From assembly GCA_964228885.1 (NCBI GenBank), contig CAXRCG010000202.1, positions 1 through 29,014 of the forward strand: DNA of 29,014 bases, given 5' to 3'. The DNA is from UBA4582 sp964228885. Lineage in GTDB: Bacteria; Pseudomonadota; Gammaproteobacteria; Pseudomonadales; Azotimanducaceae. The notes beneath the pieces are model-generated. The model saw only the letters and a program-made list of their open reading frames with translations. It was not told where the DNA came from and ran no database searches. Positions 7,888 through 15,304 of this stretch are shown here, piece by piece (the stretch's first letter is position 1; every line of letters starts with the position of its first letter). The translations under genes were made by a program, and so were the position numbers.

Positions 7888-9285
7888 ATGGTGGCACCCG
7901 CGAAACTTACCAAAGGCAACATTAGCGCTGGACTAATGGGACTTGTTTTACCGATGATTTTGGGGATCACCTCCAATCTCGCGGCCGCACTATTTGAGAC
8001 CTATCTACTCGGGCTAGTGGGCACGAATGAACTTGCTGCCTATAGCTTTACGTTTGCGGTCACAGGCGCGCTTGGCTCGCTATCTCTCGGTATCTCTATT
8101 GGCTTGTCTTCCGTGCTTGCACGGACTGTCGGGGGCGGTGACCACGATCAGGTAAAAAGGCTCACGAGCGATGGGCTAGGTTTACTTGCCTTGGTGATGC
8201 TGGTGACATCAGTGATTGGTTATTTCAGCATTGAACCACTGTTTAGGTTAATGGGTGCTAATGAAGAGACATTGCACCACATTGTCGGCTACATGCAGAT
8301 TTGGTACATCGCGCTGATATTTTTCTCGCTCCCATCGATGGGCGCTAATGCTTTACGCGCCACCGGAGATGCGAGAATTTCCGGTACTATTATGGTTTCC
8401 GGCGCTGCTCTGCAGGCCATCCTTGATCCGATTTTTATTTTTGGCTGGTTTGGTTTGCCCGCCATGGGGTTGGAGGGTGCAGCCTGGGCAGTCTTCATAT
8501 CGCGAATTGTGTTATGCGCTGTTACTTTCTATATTTTGGTTAAACAGGAAGATCTGATCGACTTTGGTCAGCGAACCCTCGCGGGTGTTTTGTATTCTTG
8601 GCGTTCGATCCTGGCAGTCGGCCTACCCGCTACAGCGACTAATCTTATTGGTCCAATCTCAACCGCGATCATTGTCAGTCTGCTTGCTGGCTACGGCAAA
8701 GAGGCAGTTGCTGGGTTTGGCATCGCTTCGCGTGTTGAAGCTATGTCTGTGATCCCGTTATTTGCATTATCCGCCAGCATTGGCCCCTTTGTAGGTCAAA
8801 ACTGCGGCGCAGGTGAAAAGGCAAGAGCAAACCAAGGTATGTTAGTCTCGTTCCTATGGGCGATGCTGTGGGGGCTATTTGTTGCAATCATTTTCTTTCT
8901 ATTCAGCGATAGCCTCGGCGTCATGTTCGATGATGATCCGCTTGTCACTGAATATACAAAACTCTATCTGACCCTTGTCCCCCTCAGCTATGGTGCTTGG
9001 GGGGTGTTAATGATGTCCAGCGCAACGTTTAACTCTCTGGGTAAGCCGTTGATATCAACATCCATGTCAGTGGTACGAATGTTCGTTATTTATGTACCAT
9101 TAGCATATATTGGAGAATCTCTTTTGGGAGTAACAGGTATATTTGTCGCGACTTGTGTATCAAATATTACGATGGGTTTAATTGGATTTGGATTAAACAG
9201 ATGGACTTACGGTGGTGGCATGTCAGATTGGCTAGGCGTCGGCGACTATTCGCTCCCTGAATCAAAGGCGGTAAAAAGTAACTAA
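7888..9285 (+). CDS. MATE-family efflux transporter
   Basis: This inner-membrane antiporter of 465 residues has about 12 hydrophobic helices in two similar halves. It belongs to the multidrug and toxic compound extrusion family, which exports cationic or other small compounds in exchange for Na+ or H+. Family-like stretches are PMILGITSNLAAALFETYLLG near the start, MGANALRATGDARISG in the first half, and FIFGWFGLPAMGLEGAAWAVFISR. ATG 7888 lies 5 nt after the sulfatase stop without a clear ribosome site, suggesting coupled translation. It overlaps the following GPH symporter gene by one base (TAATG). Its place between a sulfatase and a symporter suggests it handles a substrate or product of that pathway, but this is only inference from context. 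Confidence 0.9.
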   Translation: MVAPAKLTKGNISAGLMGLVLPMILGITSNLAAALFETYLLGLVGTNELAAYSFTFAVTGALGSLSLGISIGLSSVLARTVGGGDHDQVKRLTSDGLGLLALVMLVTSVIGYFSIEPLFRLMGANEETLHHIVGYMQIWYIALIFFSLPSMGANALRATGDARISGTIMVSGAALQAILDPIFIFGWFGLPAMGLEGAAWAVFISRIVLCAVTFYILVKQEDLIDFGQRTLAGVLYSWRSILAVGLPATATNLIGPISTAIIVSLLAGYGKEAVAGFGIASRVEAMSVIPLFALSASIGPFVGQNCGAGEKARANQGMLVSFLWAMLWGLFVAIIFFLFSDSLGVMFDDDPLVTEYTKLYLTLVPLSYGAWGVLMMSSATFNSLGKPLISTSMSVVRMFVIYVPLAYIGESLLGVTGIFVATCVSNITMGLIGFGLNRWTYGGGMSDWLGVGDYSLPESKAVKSN

Positions 9286-10688
9286 TGAGTACAACCAACG
9301 AAGCACTGAAAAAAGAACTGAAAGAAGCACCCTTAACACTCCAATCGATAATCAATTACAACCTGCCAACAATTGGCGTTGGTTTCATGTTTTTCATCGT
9401 TTCCCTTTACTTGATGAAATTCTCTACCGACGTGCTGCTCATTTCACCAGCAATCATGGGCATCATCTTTGGCGTTTCGCGGATATGGGATGCGGTCACT
9501 GACCCGCTGGCGGGTTATTTCTCTGATCGCACAACACTGAAATCAGGTCGCCGAAAGTCCTGGATATTTGCTTCCATTATTCCTGTCGTCGCATCGTTTT
9601 ATATGATGTGGAACCCACCAGCATCATTTACTGGATGGCATATAAACCTATGGATGGGCGCGGCTGTATTGATGTTTTACACCTCCATGACCATTTTTGT
9701 CGTGCCACACACCTCGCTCGGCGCCGAGCTTTCACTTAACTATCATGAACGTACCAAAATTTTTGGTTGGCGCCATATGCTCTGGAACACGGGCTCGCTG
9801 CTTGCACTGGTGGGCATGTTCCTGTTGATCAGAAGTGACTCTCCAAGAGAAGTCGCTTATAACATCACGCTAATAGCAGGTGTCACTACAGCCGTGTTAA
9901 TCGCCTGGATGGCATTTAGCATTCGCGAACGCCCAGAGTTTCAAGGACGCGGTGAAACAAACCCGATTACCGCTTTCTCCGACGTTTGGAAAAATAAACA
10001 CGCCAAACTACTGCTTGTGATGTTTCTAATTGAAAGTAGCGGTGGCGCAACCATCGGTATTTTGACACCCTATATTGCAGAATACATCGTCGGTCGACCT
10101 GAGCATACAGTGTTTTATATCCTCGCCTATCTTGTACCTTCCATTGCCTCGGTACCCCTATGGATTCCAATCTCCAAAAGGGTCGGCAAAAAAGCAATGT
10201 GGATGTTTTCAATGTTCGTGACCGCTTTTGGTTTTGGCGGCATGTTCTTTCTGACAGAAGGTGCAGTGGTCCATATTTTTGTGCTTGCCTTCATCTGCGG
10301 CTTGGGTGCTGGCAGCGGTGCCGTGGTCGCACCGTCGATCCAGTCAGACATTATTGATTATGACGAAGTGCGAACAGGCAAGCGTAAGGAAGGCACCTAC
10401 TTTGCAGCGTGGAACCTAGTTTTCAAATCAGCGACGGGTTTTACGCTGATGTTGACAGGTTTTGTGCTCAGTGCATCAGGATTCGAGCCAAATGTGGAAC
10501 AAACGGAGACAGCAAAGACGGCATTGTTAACGTTATATGCCATATTCCCCTTGGTTTGCTACACCATTGGCGCGCTGATTTTCTCACGCTTCTCATTGAA
10601 TGAAGCGGAGTATAAGAAAATTCGCGAAGAACTGGACTCAAGGCAAGCGTCAAGTCACGCTACCACAATCCCAGACGAGCGGGTATAA
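9285..10688 (+). CDS. GPH/MelB-type cation symporter (MFS superfamily)
   Basis: This 12-helix inner-membrane transporter of 467 residues resembles the glycoside-pentoside-hexuronide:cation symporter family. Diagnostic segments are SRIWDAVTDPLAGYFSDRT.LKSGRRKSWI (about 66-96, D-x-x-D-P cation/sugar site and cytoplasmic loop), VPHTSLGAELS (about 146-156), and DIIDYDEVRTGKRKEGTYFA near residues 356-375. Proteins of this type import sugars or uronides with Na+ or H+. Some bacterial members annotated simply as MFS transporters have unknown substrates. The ATG overlaps the MATE stop by one base. The gene closes the sulfatase unit and converges with the selenoprotein gene 23 nt away. With the sulfatase it could bring in a sulfated glycoside that is cleaved inside the cell, which is inference. 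Confidence 0.87.
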   Translation: MSTTNEALKKELKEAPLTLQSIINYNLPTIGVGFMFFIVSLYLMKFSTDVLLISPAIMGIIFGVSRIWDAVTDPLAGYFSDRTTLKSGRRKSWIFASIIPVVASFYMMWNPPASFTGWHINLWMGAAVLMFYTSMTIFVVPHTSLGAELSLNYHERTKIFGWRHMLWNTGSLLALVGMFLLIRSDSPREVAYNITLIAGVTTAVLIAWMAFSIRERPEFQGRGETNPITAFSDVWKNKHAKLLLVMFLIESSGGATIGILTPYIAEYIVGRPEHTVFYILAYLVPSIASVPLWIPISKRVGKKAMWMFSMFVTAFGFGGMFFLTEGAVVHIFVLAFICGLGAGSGAVVAPSIQSDIIDYDEVRTGKRKEGTYFAAWNLVFKSATGFTLMLTGFVLSASGFEPNVEQTETAKTALLTLYAIFPLVCYTIGALIFSRFSLNEAEYKKIREELDSRQASSHATTIPDERV

Positions 10689-10711
10689 CTGTCACTTTTG
10701 GCTTAGTCTCA

Positions 10712-11581
10712 CTAAGTCTGGCTGCGCGTTAGACCAGCTTTCTTAGCCGCGAGTCGCTGCGCCCTATTGTCTTCACCCGCTTTTTTCAAGTTGGCGAGAT
10801 CACCCTCAGTGATTCGCATATAGTTTTCTTTCCAGCTTTCATCACCATCTTGCTGCCATTGCAGATCAGACTGAGTAGCGACCGGTTCTTCGGCATCTAC
10901 CGCCATTTCAAGTGCGGCAATGACGGATCCCCGCTGACTATCACTGTCGTAGGGTTTACCTAACGGGTTTCCTAAGGGTAAGTCGTTATGCAAATATCTC
11001 GGCACACCACAGTGGGTCACTATATCCCAAGCTGAGCCGATCACCACGGTTGCGATACTTGCCTCTTCCATTGTTCTCGCCGTCAAACTGACGGTTTGGT
11101 GGCAAATGGGTCACAATGGTATCAATAGCGCAATATCCACTTCGTCTTCAACACAGGCATCGACGATTGCCGGGGCATCCTTCTCACGGGTGTTACGCTG
11201 GCTATATTCTGTTGGGACAAAATGATAACGAGGTGCAAGGGACCCTATCATGCGCTCAGACTCGAGCGACTGCAGCACCTCGAGCGGAAAAAACGACTGA
11301 CGATCGTCAGTGTGGGTGGTCACCTTGTCCCATGAAAGTTCATCAGTTCTGAATCTTTCTGGTACATCTGCTATCGCGTGTGATTCAGCACCGCGCAAGT
11401 TCTTGGGAACATCACCGTTCGTCACGGCTGTCAGGACAATCGCAACCCGACATTCCGCCAGCGGCTTTCGCAGGCGATGGAAAGGCGTCGAATCATGATG
11501 CGCATACCTATAGGGTCTGAAATCCTGAGCGGCATAAAACGCTCGGGTTCGATCAATATACTTTATTGGTTCTGATGGCAT
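10712..11581 (-). CDS. Probable selenoprotein, GrdB-related (selenoprotein B family), Sec157 at in-frame TGA
   Basis: One reading frame runs from ATG 11581 to TAG at 10712, interrupted by a single TGA at 11113-11111. Reading that TGA as selenocysteine gives 289 residues with Sec157 in ALLIPL-U-PICHQTVSL, a U-x-x-C redox motif with C160. The two halves are in the same frame, and both look like one family, annotated glycine/sarcosine/betaine reductase selenoprotein B family. As I recall it, many members carry C-P-V-C-H-Q-T-V at this place. Other conserved-looking parts are DKVTTHTDDRQSFFPLEVL (85-103), VPTEYSQR (122-129), SAWDIVTHCGVPRYLHNDLPLGNPLG after the motif, and DESWKENY near the end. 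A SECIS-like hairpin follows the TGA. The protein is short and lacks clostridial GrdB context, so it is more likely a redox enzyme of unknown substrate than part of glycine reductase. The alternative is a nonsense mutation or a sequencing error of a Cys codon. Confidence 0.78.
11080..11094 (-). promoter_or_regulatory. Candidate bacterial SECIS element
   Basis: In the mRNA CCGUCA-GUU-UGACGG forms a perfect 6-bp stem with a 3-nt loop starting with G. It begins 16 nt after the UGA codon, and the loop begins 22 nt after it. That fits the known bacterial rule of a small apical loop with a G in its first two positions, about 16-37 nt from the UGA, which is read by SelB. The hairpin lies wholly inside coding sequence, as bacterial SECIS elements do. 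Confidence 0.65.
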
Positions 11582-11741
11582 ATCGGTCTCGCAGTAGTTT
11601 CTAGAAATGAGCCGTTAATTTAACAAAGACGCATTTAACGCTCGCAATTCTTGCATCGCCTTCATCAACGTCGATTGTGAATCGGCGATAGCCTCACTGT
11701 ACACCGAATTCGGGCAATATTAAATTCTCAGCCGCCTCTTT

Positions 11742-12818
11742 CTAGCTAACTTCTCTTTGTTTTCTGTACTGATAAGGTGATAGGTGCACCCACTTCACAA
11801 ATGCACGCCGAAAATTGGTAACCTCCGAGTATCCCAACAAATCAGAAATCTCCTGCACGCTTAATGTGGTGGTCTGCAAATACTCCATGGCCAGTTCTTT
11901 CTTTACGTCATCAAGTATTTTTTGGTAACTCGTGCCCAGCCCCTTAAGCCGCCGTCGAAGCGTTCTTGTACCAATAGAAAGCTTGTTTGCAATCGCGTCA
12001 AGCTTTGGGAATTCACCCGGCGTACTCAACAATAGGTGGCAAATGTTAGAAATGATGTCGACGCCAATATCCAGTTGATTGAGGATTTTCCGACAGCTTT
12101 CTTCACAGGTCTGAGCCGTACTCGAGTCCGCCTCTGCCAATTGGTGATTTAACAATGCGGCATCAAAATGAAATTCAGAGAAAGGTTGACTGAAGTAAAC
12201 CGGACATCCAAATGCCGGCTCATACCGGGAAGCATATTCAGGCTTGGCATAGCTAAAATGCACTTCTAGGGGTTGGAATGATTTACCCAGCAACAGGCTG
12301 ATCAGAGGCGTTAAACCGACGAATAGCGATTCGGCGACATACTGACCCACTTCGCCTTCCGCCAATACATTATCTAGTCTAAGCACTGCATGCGAACGCT
12401 CGGAATAGCAATTCAAAGCACGCGAACCCCTTTTTTCTAAGTGATCTTCTCGAAGGAAGGCCAAATTGAATAACGAGCCTGCCATTCGATGATATTTAAC
12501 GCCGATCTGAACAGCTTTATCGAGGGTTGCGCTACTCATCATCGCGTACCCTAGCAAGCCGTAGTCAGAGATAGAGACTTCATTTGGGTGGTCGAGCCAA
12601 AAACCATTGTCACCGATGAGCGCTATCATGTTGCCTAACAGATGAATTCTCTGACGATAGCTAACCCTCAAGTCAGGATTTTCGAGGTCTGCAGGCACCA
12701 AACCAGTACCGACCAACGCCTGTTCTTGCGTGAACCCTCGGGAGGTCAAAGCCTGCACGGAATATAGAATCTGCGCTATGGGAACAGCACGATTGTCTAG
12801 ACTGGTGTTAGCATACAT
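11742..12818 (-). CDS. AraC-family transcriptional regulator (OruR/ArgR-like)
   Basis: This 358-residue DNA-binding regulator has an N-terminal ligand-sensing domain like the Arabinose_bd domain of OruR-type proteins (about 10-200) and a C-terminal AraC double helix-turn-helix (about 270-355). The first HTH is around LDAIANKLSIGTRTLRRRLK and the second around LSVQEISDLLGYSEVTNFRRAFVKW, followed by the usual SPYQYRKQ ending. I start at ATG 12818. The frame is open to a TTG at 12851 that has AGGA 4 nt upstream, so a start 11 residues longer is possible. Regulators of this group often control catabolic genes for lipids or amino-acid-like compounds. It lies 160 nt upstream of the selenoprotein gene in the same direction, making that gene a candidate target, but no operator can be read. 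Confidence 0.88.
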   Translation of the reverse strand: MYANTSLDNRAVPIAQILYSVQALTSRGFTQEQALVGTGLVPADLENPDLRVSYRQRIHLLGNMIALIGDNGFWLDHPNEVSISDYGLLGYAMMSSATLDKAVQIGVKYHRMAGSLFNLAFLREDHLEKRGSRALNCYSERSHAVLRLDNVLAEGEVGQYVAESLFVGLTPLISLLLGKSFQPLEVHFSYAKPEYASRYEPAFGCPVYFSQPFSEFHFDAALLNHQLAEADSSTAQTCEESCRKILNQLDIGVDIISNICHLLLSTPGEFPKLDAIANKLSIGTRTLRRRLKGLGTSYQKILDDVKKELAMEYLQTTTLSVQEISDLLGYSEVTNFRRAFVKWVHLSPYQYRKQREVS

Positions 12819-12883
12819 AAATCGTGAACGACATAAGAGGACGTAGAACAAAGTGTCCTGATTTGATCACTAGTTGTCAATAT

Positions 12884-13510
12884 TCAGCTTTTCATAGGCA
12901 CTAAGCGACGAACGCCGTAGTAGCTGTTTTGTCTGACTTTCTGCACGGCGTACTCAACAAATTCGAGTGAAACGCCTAACGCATTGCCAATCAGGTTAAC
13001 ACGCAGACGATCTTCATATTGAATTTCGCAACACACGTAGGTCATCAGAAAAGCGGCTTCAATTATCTGCACTTTACCTTGGCTGTTAATCCGCGATGAT
13101 GCCTGTCGCAAGTATTCCAGGTACTGGGAATCACCGGATTCCAGCAGGAAAGCGGCCTTGCGCATCTCTTCTTGAGAATAGTTGAAGCCACAGAGTTTCA
13201 GGCTGATGTCCTGAACAAGCTTTTTTTGCTGGCTTTGGCCGTACCCTAATTGAATGTAGCTCAATGTTCGTTGGAGAACTGACACGTGTGAAGGTGCTTC
13301 AGCAACAAGGTCTTTATACGCGTTACTACAACGATTACATCGATAGTAGTCGGCCAGCTTATCGATCGGGACTAAAGGTAAACCAAAAAGGCTAAAGTAG
13401 TTGGTTTCGGTCACATGGCTAAATTGTTCGATGTCGCCGCACACAGCACAGAACCTTGATCCTGCAATCTCCGACTTGCTGCTGACTCGCTCACCAATTA
13501 AAAACAACAT
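12884..13510 (-). CDS. Zinc-ribbon protein with TerB-like helical domain
   Basis: This 208-residue soluble protein was not recognised as any characterised enzyme. Residues 21-24 (CAVC) and 58-61 (CNRC) form a C-x-x-C...C-x-x-C zinc-ribbon. The C-terminal half (about 75-200) is helical and includes IEAAFLMTYVCCEIQYEDRLRVNLIGNALGVS, which resembles the tellurite-resistance TerB/DjlA-type fold. The beginning MLFLIGER matches a common type of small gammaproteobacterial zinc-ribbon proteins. ATG 13510 has AGGG upstream, and a TAGG directly before the codon. It sits between the AraC regulator and the VOC protein on the same strand, with about 65-95 nt gaps, so cotranscription is possible. The function is unknown; TerB-like domains often occur in stress or membrane-associated systems, which is not evidence for tellurite resistance here. 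Confidence 0.65.
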   Translation of the reverse strand: MLFLIGERVSSKSEIAGSRFCAVCGDIEQFSHVTETNYFSLFGLPLVPIDKLADYYRCNRCSNAYKDLVAEAPSHVSVLQRTLSYIQLGYGQSQQKKLVQDISLKLCGFNYSQEEMRKAAFLLESGDSQYLEYLRQASSRINSQGKVQIIEAAFLMTYVCCEIQYEDRLRVNLIGNALGVSLEFVEYAVQKVRQNSYYGVRRLVPMKS

Positions 13511-13605
13511 CCTACTTACCCTCTCTGACTAGGCTGCACTCATAAACAGGCCAACAACATCGCTTTGTTCACAGCGCCTGCGGGAGCCAATATCACCATG
13601 CAAGG

Positions 13606-14379
13606 CTAGTCTGCATCTACAAAACGGAACCGGGTACCAGACACCATCAACTCATTACCCTGCCAGTTGAGTCCCAGCATTTCAGCCCTGGCTTTAATTG
13701 CGCTCCAGTCACGAACTCTGAATTCAATGCCGCAGACGCCTTCACCTCTGTCATCAAGTGCCTCAACAAAATTTACCTTACCCGCCCCCATGCGCATGAC
13801 GTGAATACTCCCTTCCAATTGCACCGGTTGCTTCAAGACATTTGCCCAATGCCTCGCAGTTGTTAACTGATCATGACATTGCACATCAACCGCCGTAATT
13901 TTATCAACATATTTTGAACTTCTGGATTGCCAGCCAGGTCCCGCCCATACCCATTCATCTTGCGGTGCCATCCAGTCTATGGAGACAATGGTTGCACCCA
14001 GGTCTTTCGGGTGCATATGAAATGCTTTTACATTCTCTCTATCTGCTTGCCAGATCTTGCGTACGCCCATCTTTTCTGTGCGTGATCGATAAAACTCAAT
14101 ATCGTCAGTTTGCACGAGAATCATATAACCGCCGTCGCCACCCATCCGTTCGAGCAGTCGACCCGCTGTGGTATCGGCTCGCGTAGGTGCCACAATTTCT
14201 AAAAACGTGTCGCCAATGGTGATCACTGAATTATGTAGGCCAAAAACGGAGACACCTTCGTCTTCAAAGTCTGAATCGACGCCAAACAATTCAAAGATCT
14301 CTTGACGAACAGGGTCTCGCTCTTTCGCCACCAGGGCGACTTGTCGCAACCACATCGATGGTCCTGTATTCGATGCCAT
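13606..14379 (-). CDS. VOC/glyoxalase-like fold protein
   Basis: This 257-residue soluble protein has two vicinal-oxygen-chelate-like halves. The first (about 8-120) has MWLRQVALVAKERDPV, FGLHNSVITIGDTFLEIVAP and GGYMILVQTDDIEFYRSR, a typical beta-alpha-beta-beta-beta pattern ending in the strand with a Glu (E61-region FLEIV). The second (about 148-257) has VDKITAVDVQCHDQLTTARHW, VMRMGAGKVNFVEAL and GIEFRVRDWSAIKARAEMLG. VOC enzymes use a divalent metal held by His/Glu at such strand ends and include lyases, dioxygenases and isomerases. The exact reaction cannot be assigned. A good ribosome site (GGAG, 7 nt before ATG) fixes the start. Upstream is the long 398-base gap, so the promoter for this gene and perhaps the genes after it should lie there. 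Confidence 0.72.
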   Translation of the reverse strand: MASNTGPSMWLRQVALVAKERDPVRQEIFELFGVDSDFEDEGVSVFGLHNSVITIGDTFLEIVAPTRADTTAGRLLERMGGDGGYMILVQTDDIEFYRSRTEKMGVRKIWQADRENVKAFHMHPKDLGATIVSIDWMAPQDEWVWAGPGWQSRSSKYVDKITAVDVQCHDQLTTARHWANVLKQPVQLEGSIHVMRMGAGKVNFVEALDDRGEGVCGIEFRVRDWSAIKARAEMLGLNWQGNELMVSGTRFRFVDAD

Positions 14380-14777
14380 TTCTATTCTCCTACCGTGTAT
14401 TGGCCCTCCGAAGGTATCAATGTAGGCTAATTGATTTGGCTATCAGCGGCAATTGTGTTGATGCGATTCGAAATGAAAGTCCTTGAACTTTTGATGCTCT
14501 CAAGTGAGTCGGCTTAGTTGTTGTGGTACGGATCAGCGGTAATCTCAGTTAGAGATGGGAAGAGCAAATCGCCATGTGAACAGATATATATCTATATTTA
14601 TCAGATATTTAAAAACATTTATTAAAGTACAATGTATTATTTGGATGCCGACATCTCCGAACCATCAACCTGAAACTATAGATTTCACTAAATGATGTGG
14701 ATCCAGATTAGAAAACTCGGTACGAGTCCTGAACAAAATCTTAAAAGTAATTTAAATCAGAGACTTAAGAGATAAAG
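14380..14777. other. 398-base gene-free interval
   Basis: No convincing gene, tRNA or known RNA motif was seen on either strand. It is clearly AT-richer than its surroundings in 14580-14660, with runs of TA and a perfect 12-bp palindrome AGATATATATCT at 14582-14593. It must contain the promoter of the VOC gene (minus strand, start 14379), and next to the GNAT end it holds a small terminator-like hairpin. It may be a decayed gene or the scar of an insertion, but no remnant could be identified. Confidence 0.5.
14711..14728 (-). terminator. Possible terminator after the GNAT gene
   Basis: On the minus strand ACTCG-TAC-CGAGT makes a 5-bp stem with a 3-nt loop, followed by TTTTCT. It lies about 50 nt past the GNAT stop. 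The stem is short, so this is tentative. Confidence 0.4.
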
Positions 14778-15281
14778 CTAATGTTTTCTTTGCGTTGCTT
14801 CTCTTACCAGAAGAGAGACTTCTTTTTTACCACCATCCGTTTTCTGGGTGCCTGCCTGCATGAAACCGATCGTTTCATGCAGGGCAAGCGAGCCTGGGTT
14901 AGGCGGCATGATATTCACTTCACAGGTGAGGCGCTGTAACCCGGCCTGTTCGCACAGCTGACTCAATTCATCGTATATCAGCGTCGCAACACCACGGCGG
15001 CGAAAATCTGGACTGACCATAATTCGATCTATGTACAAGAAATGTTCAAAGTTCTCAGAGAACCAACGATAGTTCATGGACTCGTAGGGCTGCCCTGGTG
15101 CTAACGCAATCACCAGTCCCGCCAGTCTGCCCGCTTCGACCACCTTGATGAAAGCCTTTGATTGTTCACCAAGACGCTTCAATTCATGCCGGTCTATCGA
15201 GTTCACATGAGGCACATTGGACTCATTCAACGCCAGAATCTCATCAAAGTCCTGCGCTCTGATTGGCTTGATTTCGAACAT
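14778..15281 (-). CDS. GNAT-family N-acetyltransferase
   Basis: This 167-residue cytoplasmic acetyl-CoA-dependent acyltransferase shows the full GNAT fold. It has an N-terminal strand FEIKPIRAQDFDEILAL, motif A with LYIDRIMVSPDFRRRGVATLI (82-102, the acetyl-CoA pyrophosphate loop R-R-R-G-V-A), and motif B with LTCEVNIMPPNPGSLALHETIGF. The pattern NPGSLALHETIGF resembles the subgroup of small GNAT proteins that act on small molecules or amino-acid-like substrates. The actual substrate is unknown. ATG 15281 has AAGGAA 9 nt upstream. It begins 23 nt after the DUF481 gene stop on the same strand, so the two are probably cotranscribed without an obvious functional link. Confidence 0.85.
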   Translation of the reverse strand: MFEIKPIRAQDFDEILALNESNVPHVNSIDRHELKRLGEQSKAFIKVVEAGRLAGLVIALAPGQPYESMNYRWFSENFEHFLYIDRIMVSPDFRRRGVATLIYDELSQLCEQAGLQRLTCEVNIMPPNPGSLALHETIGFMQAGTQKTDGGKKEVSLLVREATQRKH

Positions 15282-15304
15282 CGTTACTGTTCCTTTTATC
15301 GCAT

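Noticed and set aside
10702..10716. Hairpin CTTAGT-CTC-ACTAAG between the convergent GPH and selenoprotein genes
   Set aside because: The stem is 6 bp with few GC pairs and no T tract follows on either strand, so it is not a convincing terminator.
10712..11086. Separate short gene beginning at TTG 11086
   Set aside because: It is exactly in frame with the upstream ORF, starts inside the SECIS-like hairpin, has no ribosome site, and continues the same protein family; it is the C-terminal half of the selenoprotein.
12884..13510. Tellurite resistance function for the TerB-like protein
   Set aside because: Only a loose fold resemblance is seen and no other ter genes are present in the window.
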